From a virus: a stretch of DNA of 38,347 bases. Shown here one piece after another: positions 31,766 through 38,347 of this stretch. The stretch is from positions 1 through 38,347 of the IMG/VR virus record IMGVR_UViG_3300009447_001138. One strand, 5' to 3'. The translations under genes and the position numbers were made by a program. Numbering within the stretch: the stretch's first letter is position 1; each line of letters opens with the position of its first letter. Under the pieces are notes generated by a model. The model ran no database searches and was not told the origin of the DNA. It saw nothing but the letters and a program-made list of their open reading frames with translations.

Positions 31766-31793
31766 TAGAAAAATCATCTTTTTTACCTATCAT
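31766..31793 (+). promoter_or_regulatory. leaderless-type promoter inside a palindrome
   Basis: TAGAAA (31766-31771), 16-base spacer, TATCAT (31788-31793), 7 bases to the ATG at 31801. The -10 lies in ACCTATCATAATAGGT (31785-31800), with perfect 6-bp arms and a 4-base centre, ending directly against the start codon, as at 9461-9475. Confidence 0.65.
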
Positions 31794-31800
31794 AATAGGT

Positions 31801-32268
31801 ATGATTAACTTTTATAAACCTAACTCACAAAGTACTGGTTGTGCTTTTGGTTTCCGTATGGGAACTCAAGGTAAAAACTATGAGCCTTGTGTATATATGA
31901 CGGCTGTAAAACAGTATTCTTGGGACTCTAATAAGAAAACTGGATCCTTTTCTGGTAATCACAAGAATCCAGAAAAATCACTATCTGTTAAATTTAACGA
32001 AACAGAAATTAGTGGTTTTATATATGCCGTCGAAAAGTATGAAAAATTTAGTGCTTATCATACTTTTGATAGCAACTCAACATCTATTCTGTTCAGCCCT
32101 TATAAGAAAAAAAGTGGAGAAGATGCTTTTTCTTTTACAGTAACAAGAAACTCCTCAAATAAATTTGGGATGGGGGTGGAAATGTCCGAAGCTTATTTAA
32201 TTTGTCAGTTTTTCAAACATGCATTAGATAAATTGTTTACTCACAGAATAGAAGCTAATAAAAAATGA
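31801..32268 (+). CDS. possible whirly/PC4-like single-stranded nucleic-acid-binding protein
   Basis: 155 residues with a strand-rich first two thirds (FGFRMGTQGKNYEPCVYMTAV, KSLSVKFNETEISGFIYAV, STSILFSPYKKK, AFSFTVTRN) followed by one long helix (MSEAYLICQFFKHALDKLF). This beta-sheet-then-helix order, and the GSFSGNHKNPEKSLSVKFNETEI segment, resemble the whirly/MRP-type ssDNA/RNA-binding fold. I cannot confirm this without a structure search, and no catalytic motif is visible. It begins a new transcription unit with a palindromic promoter and overlaps the glycosyltransferase gene by 4 bases. Confidence 0.5.
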   Translation: MINFYKPNSQSTGCAFGFRMGTQGKNYEPCVYMTAVKQYSWDSNKKTGSFSGNHKNPEKSLSVKFNETEISGFIYAVEKYEKFSAYHTFDSNSTSILFSPYKKKSGEDAFSFTVTRNSSNKFGMGVEMSEAYLICQFFKHALDKLFTHRIEANKK

Positions 32269-34121
32269 GAAAAAAAAGAGTATTAATTCATTCTAATTTT
32301 TGCAAAGCTTTTACAGGTTTTGGTAAAAACCAAAAAAATATTTTAAAGTACCTTTATAAAACTGGCAAATACGAGGTTTTCGAAGCCGCGAATATGAAGT
32401 CGGTTGATGATAAAACTTTAAACTCTTTACCTTGGGATTGTTATGGGACTATACCTGAAAACTACCAAGTTTTAAATGAACAAGAAAAAAGAGATGCTGG
32501 CTACGGATCTCTTGAGATAGACAATATTGTTAATAAAGTAAGGCCAGATATATACATAGGAATTGAGGATATTTGGGGGTTTACAAATTACCACCATAAA
32601 CCTTGGTGGAATAAGATAAAATGCATGGTTTGGACTACTCTTGATAGTCTTCCTATTTTACCGCAAGCAGTTGAATATGCTCCTAAAATAAAAGACTACT
32701 ACGTTTGGTCTAGCTTTGCTGAAAAAGCATTTAAAGAGTTGGGTTATGATCATGTTAAAACATTAAGAGGGTCTCTTGATACTGATCACTTTTTTAAATT
32801 AGAAGACCAAAAAAGAATTAACTTAAGGAGGCATCAAAACATAAAAGATGAAGATTTTGTGATAGGTTTTGTTTTTAGAAACCAATTAAGAAAATCTGTA
32901 CCTAATTTGCTTGATGGATTCAAAAGATTTAAAGAAAAAAATACAAGTGCCAAGCTCCTTTTGCATACTCATTGGCAAGAGGGTTGGGATATATTGAGGT
33001 TGATTGAAGAAAAAAACATTAAAAAATCAGATATTTTAACTACATACTTTTGTCACTCATGTAACTCTTTTGAGATAAAACCTTTTTCTGGTGAAAATCA
33101 AAAATGCAGATATTGTAATAGCGAAACTCTTAATACCACAAACGTAAAGTATGGTGTATCAGAAGAGCAGTTGAATGAGGTATATAACTTAATGGATGTT
33201 TACTGTCACCCTTTTACAAGTGGTGGCCAAGAAATACCTGTTCAAGAAGCTAAATTGACTGAGCTTATAACCTTGGTCACAGATTATTCGTGCGGCGAAG
33301 ATAGCTGCACAGAAGAGAGCGGAGGCTTGCCTCTTAGTTGGCATGAATATAGAGAACCAGGCACTCAGTTTATAAAAGCTTCTACAGACGCAGAATCTAT
33401 TGAACAAATGCTTCAATCAGTTTTTGATATGACTAAGGAGGAAAAAGATTCTCAGGGAAAAAAATCAAGAGAATGGGTTGTCGAAAATTTCTCTACTGAA
33501 GTTATTGGTAAAAAACTAGAAAAAATCATTGATGATGCTGAATACTTAGATGAAAAAGTTGATTTAAAAAACAATTATTACGATGAGTTTTACAACATGC
33601 CTCAAAATTTAACTGACGAGGAACTTGTTATAGATTTATATAAGAATGTTTTAAATGACGATGTTGATTTCCGCACGGAAGGTTACAAAACTTGGGTTAG
33701 CAAATTAAAAAACAGAGAGATAAGTCAGCTCCAAATTTATCATCATTTTATACATGTAGCTAAAAAACAAAATTCAAAAGAAGAAACTTCTTTTGAGGAT
33801 GCGTTATCGAAAGAAGATAAAGGTAAAAGAGTCGCTGTTGTAATTCCAGAGTCTGGAACAGATCTTATTTTTATAAACTCCCTTTTGAGAAACTTAAAAA
33901 AGAAACATAAGAATCATAATATATATATTTTTACAAAACCACAGTTCTTCGAATATATAGAAGATAACCCTAATGTTTTCAAATGTTTGCCTTACTCCCC
34001 TTCGCTTGATAACCCGATCAGCATGGAAGGTTTTGGGAAAAATGAGGGTTTCTTCGAGGCCGCTTATTACCCAGCAACGACCACTCAAAAAGTACCCTGC
34101 TACATCCATAACGGAAAATAA
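32265..34121 (+). CDS. GT4 with zinc-ribbon insert, DUF4214-like linker and N-terminal half of a GT9 domain
   Basis: 618 residues in three parts. 1-about 425: a GT4-type GT-B enzyme (VLIHSNFCKAFTGFGKNQ, GFVFRNQLRKSVPNLLDGFKRF, VYCHPFTSGGQEIPVQEAK as donor site). Between its lobes' strands a zinc ribbon is inserted, CHSC at 263-266 and CRYC at 281-284. About 448-500: DEELVIDLYKNVLN, GYKTWVSKLKN and YHHFIHVAKK match the DUF4214 pattern (LYxxhLxRxxDxxGxxxWxxxL...F). From 521: RVAVVIPESGTDLIFINSLLRNLKKK and IYIFTKPQFFEYI begin a GT9 heptosyltransferase-like N-lobe that is cut off by TAA at 34119. The missing C-lobe is in the next gene, in another frame. Sugar specificity unknown. Confidence 0.75.
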   Translation: MRKKRVLIHSNFCKAFTGFGKNQKNILKYLYKTGKYEVFEAANMKSVDDKTLNSLPWDCYGTIPENYQVLNEQEKRDAGYGSLEIDNIVNKVRPDIYIGIEDIWGFTNYHHKPWWNKIKCMVWTTLDSLPILPQAVEYAPKIKDYYVWSSFAEKAFKELGYDHVKTLRGSLDTDHFFKLEDQKRINLRRHQNIKDEDFVIGFVFRNQLRKSVPNLLDGFKRFKEKNTSAKLLLHTHWQEGWDILRLIEEKNIKKSDILTTYFCHSCNSFEIKPFSGENQKCRYCNSETLNTTNVKYGVSEEQLNEVYNLMDVYCHPFTSGGQEIPVQEAKLTELITLVTDYSCGEDSCTEESGGLPLSWHEYREPGTQFIKASTDAESIEQMLQSVFDMTKEEKDSQGKKSREWVVENFSTEVIGKKLEKIIDDAEYLDEKVDLKNNYYDEFYNMPQNLTDEELVIDLYKNVLNDDVDFRTEGYKTWVSKLKNREISQLQIYHHFIHVAKKQNSKEETSFEDALSKEDKGKRVAVVIPESGTDLIFINSLLRNLKKKHKNHNIYIFTKPQFFEYIEDNPNVFKCLPYSPSLDNPISMEGFGKNEGFFEAAYYPATTTQKVPCYIHNGK

Positions 34122-34123
34122 AA

Positions 34124-35320
34124 ATGTCACACCTATTAACAGAATATTCTAAAAACTTAGAGGTGAAACCTTCTAACGTAATTGTAAATAAGCACTTTTT
34201 TCCAGTTGTTCCTAAAGACTACATAGTAATATATAACGAGCAAGATATCGACGCTAAATGCTATAATTATTACGGTCTTTTTTGCGATTTGATAAAACAA
34301 GAACTTGATAAGTTTAACATTAAAATACTAATCATAGGTTCGGAAAAAAATGCAACCGATAGGTTTGACTACCTTTATCCAAATTTAAGTTTTAGACATA
34401 ATGCTTATATTGTTTCAAAAGCAAAAGCTTTAATTTCTGTAGATAACGCGATTACTCAGTATGCGAGTAGCCAAGGCGTCCCAGTAGTCAGCCTTTATGG
34501 TAACATATATCCATCTATAACCACACCTTACTGGTCTAAACCTCACCAAAAAATAGATCTAAAACCAGACTGGGACAAAAAACCATGTATGTCTACTTTT
34601 GACCCTGATGGATCTATAGATAGAATAAAAGCTGAAGAAGTTTCCGAATCTTTGTTACTTATTTTAAGTTCTAATTATAAAAAATATAAAGGAAAACTTA
34701 TAACAAAACCCAACTTCAAAACAAAACTTATAAACAAAAAAAAATCATATTGTATAGACGTTATACCAACTCAATATGTAAATCTTCCCATTTTCGAAAA
34801 CAACATCTTAAATATAAGGTTGGATAAGGATTTAGGTAACATGGCTTCGCTGCAAAATTATTGTAACAACCATGAATGCGTGTTATTTCTTAAGGATTCA
34901 TTGCTTCAAATAGATTCAATTAATAGTTTTTCAAAAAACATAAAATCTATAAATGTAATAACAACAGTAAAGCCCCAGAGTATCCCCAAGAAATATTTTT
35001 CTATACTTAAGTCACTGGGTATTGATTTTTGTTTTTTAGTTTCGAATAAAGATATATTGGATGATATGAGGTTTGAATACTTCGATAGCGAAGTCCAGTA
35101 TTACAACCCTCCAAAAGACAAACCAAAAAACATAGATACAGATAATAAGTTTTTATCTTTCAAACTTGTGGTTGAAGGAGAAAAAATATACCAATCCACA
35201 TATCATTGGAAAAAAAACCTTGACTCTGAAGATGATATAGTCGATAATCCTGATTACTGGGAAGAACTAGATTACTTTTATATTTATGAACAAAAAAGAG
35301 GACAAAAACAAAGCAGTTAA
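34124..35320 (+). CDS. C-terminal half of a GT9 heptosyltransferase-like domain plus unknown tail
   Basis: 398 residues. The first half is a GT9 C-lobe: YIVIYNEQDIDA, IKILIIGSEKNA, then NAYIVSKAKALISVDNAITQYASSQGVPVVSLYGN and PYWSKPHQ, matching the GT9 element hhxxAxhhIxxDSxxxHhAxAxGxPhVxLFG...P. The N-lobe is at the end of the preceding gene, 2 bases away and one frame off; reading through would give HNGK-IK-MSHLLTEYSKNL without a gap. From about residue 200 a second segment begins (SYCIDVIPTQYVNLPIF, VLFLKDSLLQID) that may be another transferase-like domain; I do not recognise it. Either a separate subunit, a -1 frameshift product or a recent frameshift. Confidence 0.65.
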   Translation: MSHLLTEYSKNLEVKPSNVIVNKHFFPVVPKDYIVIYNEQDIDAKCYNYYGLFCDLIKQELDKFNIKILIIGSEKNATDRFDYLYPNLSFRHNAYIVSKAKALISVDNAITQYASSQGVPVVSLYGNIYPSITTPYWSKPHQKIDLKPDWDKKPCMSTFDPDGSIDRIKAEEVSESLLLILSSNYKKYKGKLITKPNFKTKLINKKKSYCIDVIPTQYVNLPIFENNILNIRLDKDLGNMASLQNYCNNHECVLFLKDSLLQIDSINSFSKNIKSINVITTVKPQSIPKKYFSILKSLGIDFCFLVSNKDILDDMRFEYFDSEVQYYNPPKDKPKNIDTDNKFLSFKLVVEGEKIYQSTYHWKKNLDSEDDIVDNPDYWEELDYFYIYEQKRGQKQSS

Positions 35321-36119
35321 AAAATCTGCAAAAAAAGCTGTAAAAAAACAAACAGCCAAGAAACAAGCGGTTAAAAAATTATATGGCCCAGATCTTTACA
35401 AGAGAGATGGACATGGCCTTCTTGAATGCGTTGATTATATTTTTAACGAAGATGGTTCTGTTAACTGGAGGGCTATGATTAAACCAGAATTCCTTTACCC
35501 AAATAAGGGTTGGTTTGAAATGCGTGGCCAACAAACTCCGACATCTACAGAAGGTCTCAGAGACAACCAATTACTAATTATGCTTGGTGGCATTAAAGAT
35601 TTGGCTAAACTTAGAGGTTTCCATGCTGTTGCTTATGATGCTAGAAATGTAGAAGATGGTTATGTTACGGCTCGTTGTGATATTGAATGGATTGGCAATT
35701 ATGAATCTTCAAACAAAATCGTTTCTTACGAAGATTATGCCAACGCGTCTTTAGAAAATACGGATACCTTTTGCGAAAAATTTCTAGAAACCATCGCGTG
35801 TAATAGAGCTTTTGTTCGTTGTGTAAGGAACTTTCTAAACATTAATATTGTAGGTGCTGATGAAATTGATAAGTCTGAAAACACAAAGACATCATCTAAA
35901 TCGTCTGGCGAAAACTTTGCCCCTATAACTCCCTCTGGGTTGCTTGAGAAGACCTTAAGAGAAAAGCACAGTGTGGAATCGTTTGATGGTTTCAAGGAGC
36001 TTCTAAGAGACTTATGGAAGTCTGAGAAGTATATTAATGAAGACGTTAAGGACTGGAAAGATTTCGACAATATACCTGCAAAAGAAGCCAGAAAACTTAT
36101 AGGTATTATTTCTAAATGA
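35286..36119 (+). CDS. protein with basic Lys/Ala tail, possibly Rad52/annealase-like
   Basis: 277 residues. The first 30 are histone-tail-like (KKSAKKAVKKQTAKKQAVKK), suited to nonspecific DNA binding. The core has LGGIKDLAKLRGFHAVAYDA, GYVTARCDIEWIGNYE and FLETIACNRAFVRCVRNFLNINIVGADEI; the last resembles the A/K-R-A-h-R-x-F-h-h helix of phage Rad52/Sak-type annealing proteins, and the strand before it the conserved charged strand of that fold. The similarity is suggestive only. The C-terminal 80 residues look like a separate helical domain (GLLEKTLREKH, KELLRDLWKSEKYI). The start overlaps the previous gene by 35 bases. If correct, it would complement the RecA-like recombinase as an ATP-independent annealase. 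Confidence 0.45.
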   Translation: MNKKEDKNKAVKKSAKKAVKKQTAKKQAVKKLYGPDLYKRDGHGLLECVDYIFNEDGSVNWRAMIKPEFLYPNKGWFEMRGQQTPTSTEGLRDNQLLIMLGGIKDLAKLRGFHAVAYDARNVEDGYVTARCDIEWIGNYESSNKIVSYEDYANASLENTDTFCEKFLETIACNRAFVRCVRNFLNINIVGADEIDKSENTKTSSKSSGENFAPITPSGLLEKTLREKHSVESFDGFKELLRDLWKSEKYINEDVKDWKDFDNIPAKEARKLIGIISK

Positions 36120-36574
36120 TAAAAAGGATTACTAATCCAGATGAGTTCTGTTCTGTCGTCGACTGCATGAGGGGATTAATACCTCATGGAGACAACTACG
36201 AATCTCACGCATTAGGTTTAAAACACGACACTGAATCTATAAAGCTAAATTATGCGAATAAACATTTATTAGCATGGGATTTTTTTGTTTGGGCTAATAA
36301 AGAGAACGATGAATACGACGCTTGTATTATTTTCGTTAACGACAAAAATATAAAGTTCGGTGTTAAAATTTTCTCTGAATATGTTTGGGTGTCTAAGAAT
36401 CCTAAAGTCGGATTTAAGATTTTAAAGAAGGCTATTCAATTCGCAAGAGACAGCAAATTTAAATACATTTCAATGAGTGCTTTATGTAACAACCCAAACT
36501 TCGATAAATATGAAAAATTTTACAATAAACTTGGATTCATTAAAGACTCATCTACATTTATAGCAAAAATATGA
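36116..36574 (+). CDS. GNAT-like acetyltransferase
   Basis: 152 residues. The C-terminal half gives the GNAT signature in outline: KFGVKIFSEYVWVSKNPKVGFKILKKAIQFARDSKFKYISMSALCNNPNFDKYEKFYNKLGFIK, that is, strand 4, the acetyl-CoA loop region (weak; the usual RxxGxG/A is replaced by KNPKVG), helix 3, strand 5, and the final KFYxKLGF that closes almost all GNATs. Substrate unknown. Short GNAT genes are common near phage DNA-processing or glycan genes. It overlaps both neighbours by 4 bases. Confidence 0.65.
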   Translation: MIKRITNPDEFCSVVDCMRGLIPHGDNYESHALGLKHDTESIKLNYANKHLLAWDFFVWANKENDEYDACIIFVNDKNIKFGVKIFSEYVWVSKNPKVGFKILKKAIQFARDSKFKYISMSALCNNPNFDKYEKFYNKLGFIKDSSTFIAKI

Positions 36575-36738
36575 ACAATAAAATAGCAAAAAAACTAAGA
36601 GAGATAATCAAACCTGACGACGCTATTAGCAGAAGGGTCTATAGAAGAGCTAAGGAACAATACAAAAAAGTCCCCAAAAATTTAAAAGAAGATTTCATAA
36701 AAAATCTAGAAAAAGTTATGGGTGTTACTGAAGAATGA
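36571..36738 (+). CDS. small basic helical protein (55 aa)
   Basis: ATG at 36571 overlaps the GNAT stop (ATGA), and the frame stays open for 55 codons to TGA at 36738. The product (MNNKIAKKLREIIKPDDAIS, then RRVYRRAKEQYKKVP, KNLKEDFIKNLEKVM) is highly basic and predicted all-helical; the RRxYRxxKxxYxxxP segment resembles a short motif I have seen in other small phage proteins of unknown function. Tight coupling and good coding character make it credible despite its length. It is the last gene of the rightward operon. Confidence 0.6.
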   Translation: MNNKIAKKLREIIKPDDAISRRVYRRAKEQYKKVPKNLKEDFIKNLEKVMGVTEE

Positions 36739-36747
36739 TTTATTCTT
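36731..36747. terminator. weak AT-rich hairpin between convergent genes
   Basis: AAGAAT (36731-36736) and ATTCTT (36742-36747) with a 5-base loop, followed by TTATTA, between the rightward operon end (36738) and the leftward tail gene end (36751). It could act as a bidirectional terminator, but the stem is only 6 A/T-rich base pairs. Confidence 0.3.
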
Positions 36748-36750
36748 TTA

Positions 36751-38346
36751 TTACAAGTCCTTATATTTACCTGTGTTGTATTGTTTTGCTACAATATTAA
36801 ATTCGTTATCTGCCTCTTCTTTCAGTGAAGTGATCTTAAATACACTTTCTGATTTGTTTTTCAATTGGAATCTATAAGTTGTTCCTTCTGGCACAAATTT
36901 AAGTAACGATGCGTTGTAGTGGTTTTTGTCTATATAAACCTCATCGCCATAATCTGATCCTGCCCAGCCAGTAACGGGGACTCTGAATATTTGTACATTG
37001 CTTCCTATTTTTGAAGTTAGGGATTCATTTCCATATGTATAAACAAGATCTGTAAGTGGGTTTTCGTAGTAAAATCTTCCAGTAAAGTTAGTTATAAAAG
37101 ACCCTCTTTTGTCGGGAGAGTTTACATCGTAATACTTAATAGCAGTTACATCTAAATTATTTACATCGAAAAGTTGCAAATCTAAAAAGCTAAATATTTC
37201 TGGTTCTAATATAAATAAATTATTGTTTTCTAAATTTCCACTTGCAGAATAGTCTCCAGTAGAAAAAACCCAACCTCTTGCTTCTGTATTGAACCAAATT
37301 GTAGACCTATCTGATTGGTTTGGATAAAGGTCGTCTTTTCTTGTGTATACTGCGTAATCTTGCTGAAGAGGAGAAATATAATTATTATTCAAATCGAAAA
37401 CGTTGTATCCGCTTGTGTAAGAATCAAAATTCCACGGCCCTGCCATATAGTCCCAACCACTTACTCCGTTTAGAAAATCGCCGCTACTATTTGTTATTGT
37501 GAATTCTTGAAGTCTTGATCTTATACTTGAACTGGTTTCAGTTATAGTTTCTACATCAGTAATCTCCGACGGCTTGAAAAGTGTTATTTCTGATACGTAA
37601 TCTACGTTATTGAATTTATTAGATATCCTTATAGATTTTTTATTTTCGTCTGTATTTAAAACTTTTCCGAAGTTTGATTTAAATGATTTTAAATCGTCCT
37701 CTACAAGAATTAAATCTCCAGGCTTGCATAGTAATCCTTCTAATCCGCAAATAAATGAAACGTTTTGGTTGTCTTTTGTTGTTTCTGACAGTATGTGTTC
37801 TCCATGCCTTCTGGCCATGGATTTTGATGTAACTCCAAAAGCATTAACTGTTTTTTTGAATATTCCTCTTTTTGATACATCATCCCTATTTTCTACAATT
37901 TCTAATTTATTTTTCCACTCGTTAAATCTATCTATATAAGAAACCTCTACAGTATTTATTTGTTCGTCTCTTTTAAAGTTTGAGTAAGTAAAGATGCCTT
38001 GTTTTACGTTTGCGTTTGTAAAAATACAAACAGGTTCTTTTGGCCTATCATCAGAAAATTCTATGGTTCTGTTGTTATAGTAAACAACTCCTCTAAACAT
38101 ATTTGCGATAGTGTTTATGGCGTCAAATATTTTAGTTTCTTGAGAGAACATTATATTACATGCAAACCTTGGCTCTATGCCACCTCTTCCATCTGGAAGA
38201 CCATCAAAATAACCCTTGTCGTCTACAGAATCACAGAATTTTCCTATTTTATAAAGATCCCATTTATTTACTTCAGACTCTTTTATGAATGAACCTAAAC
38301 CATATCTTGGATTAGTTATCATGTCATATAGGATCCAGGCTGGATT
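36751..38346 (-). CDS. tail tip / host specificity protein J-like, 5' truncated by window
   Basis: The frame is open to the right edge, and the residues upstream of the first in-window Met read NPAWILYDMITNPRYGLGSF, the lambda gpJ hallmark (NPAWIhYDhLTNxRYGLG). The visible 532 residues continue with CDSVDDKGYFDG, RFACNIMFSQETKIFDAINTIANMFRGVVYY, NVKQGIFTYSNFKRDEQINTVEVSYID and GLEGLLCKPGDLILVEDD, the phage-tail_3/TipJ pattern. The C-terminal 250 residues diverge and hold a beta-rich region (GWDYMAGPWNFDSYTSGY, DRSTIWFNTEARGWVFSTG), probably the receptor-facing part. It sits at the tail tip and is the main host-recognition candidate. The protein would be much longer; the N-terminal part lies beyond the window. 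Confidence 0.88.
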   Translation of the reverse strand, partial: NPAWILYDMITNPRYGLGSFIKESEVNKWDLYKIGKFCDSVDDKGYFDGLPDGRGGIEPRFACNIMFSQETKIFDAINTIANMFRGVVYYNNRTIEFSDDRPKEPVCIFTNANVKQGIFTYSNFKRDEQINTVEVSYIDRFNEWKNKLEIVENRDDVSKRGIFKKTVNAFGVTSKSMARRHGEHILSETTKDNQNVSFICGLEGLLCKPGDLILVEDDLKSFKSNFGKVLNTDENKKSIRISNKFNNVDYVSEITLFKPSEITDVETITETSSSIRSRLQEFTITNSSGDFLNGVSGWDYMAGPWNFDSYTSGYNVFDLNNNYISPLQQDYAVYTRKDDLYPNQSDRSTIWFNTEARGWVFSTGDYSASGNLENNNLFILEPEIFSFLDLQLFDVNNLDVTAIKYYDVNSPDKRGSFITNFTGRFYYENPLTDLVYTYGNESLTSKIGSNVQIFRVPVTGWAGSDYGDEVYIDKNHYNASLLKFVPEGTTYRFQLKNKSESVFKITSLKEEADNEFNIVAKQYNTGKYKDL

Positions 38347-38347
38347 A

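Noticed and set aside
37610-37939. Plus-strand 109-aa open frame opposite the tail tip gene.
   Set aside because: The minus strand here encodes well-matched TipJ sequence; the antisense frame has no recognisable features.

Overview
This is an internal piece of an AT-rich tailed-phage genome. The evidence is a lambda gpJ-like tail tip gene running off the right end, a phage-encoded class I ribonucleotide reductase, a dNMP kinase, an SSB, a small sigma factor, and a complete bacterial-type replisome packed into overlapping operons. Nothing photosynthetic, integrase-like or lysis-related is visible. The host cannot be named. Genes inside operons almost all lack a Shine-Dalgarno sequence, so the host is probably one where SD-independent initiation is normal.

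Layout, left to right. (1) 2-2122: the end of a long leucine-rich-repeat protein (BspA type), then a 57-aa ORF. (2) 2358-5451, minus strand: an FmdB-like small protein, then an operon read leftward encoding dNMP kinase, sigma factor, SSB and a glycosyltransferase. (3) 5452-5900: the longest gene-free stretch, a divergent control region. (4) 5901-9462: nrdB, nrdA and a two-module phage protein of unknown function. (5) 9476-17878: a glycan operon with four glycosyltransferases or candidates, a GT90 protein, a sulfotransferase, a HAD-nucleotidyltransferase fusion, a pyruvyltransferase, a small GDPD and Gmd. (6) 17888-30052: zinc-ribbon protein, RecA-like recombinase, nuclease, DnaB-type helicase, primase, Cas4/RecB-type nuclease, DNA polymerase III alpha in two genes (PHP and polymerase) with a DnaQ-type exonuclease between them, and a ClpA-like unfoldase. 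(7) 30064-36738: a strongly promoted 75-aa protein, a kinase-like/FN3 protein, a possible ssDNA-binding protein, a GT4-DUF4214-GT9 protein broken over two frames, a possible annealing protein, a GNAT protein and a 55-aa ORF. (8) 36751-end, minus strand: tail tip protein.

The most distinctive feature is promoter placement. Ten transcription units begin with a sigma70-like promoter whose -10 hexamer ends only 5 to 8 bases before the ATG, so the predicted mRNAs are leaderless or nearly so. The -35 boxes fall into two groups, TTGACA-like and TAGAAA-like, and several -10 regions are embedded in perfect inverted repeats. The nrdB unit is the exception, with an apparent leader of about 80 nt. The other architectural oddities are the DnaE split around its proofreading exonuclease, the split GT9 domain, and the Clp ATPase that keeps an apparent ClpP-docking tripeptide although no ClpP is encoded here. 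All calls come from reading the sequence alone; no database or structure search was run.
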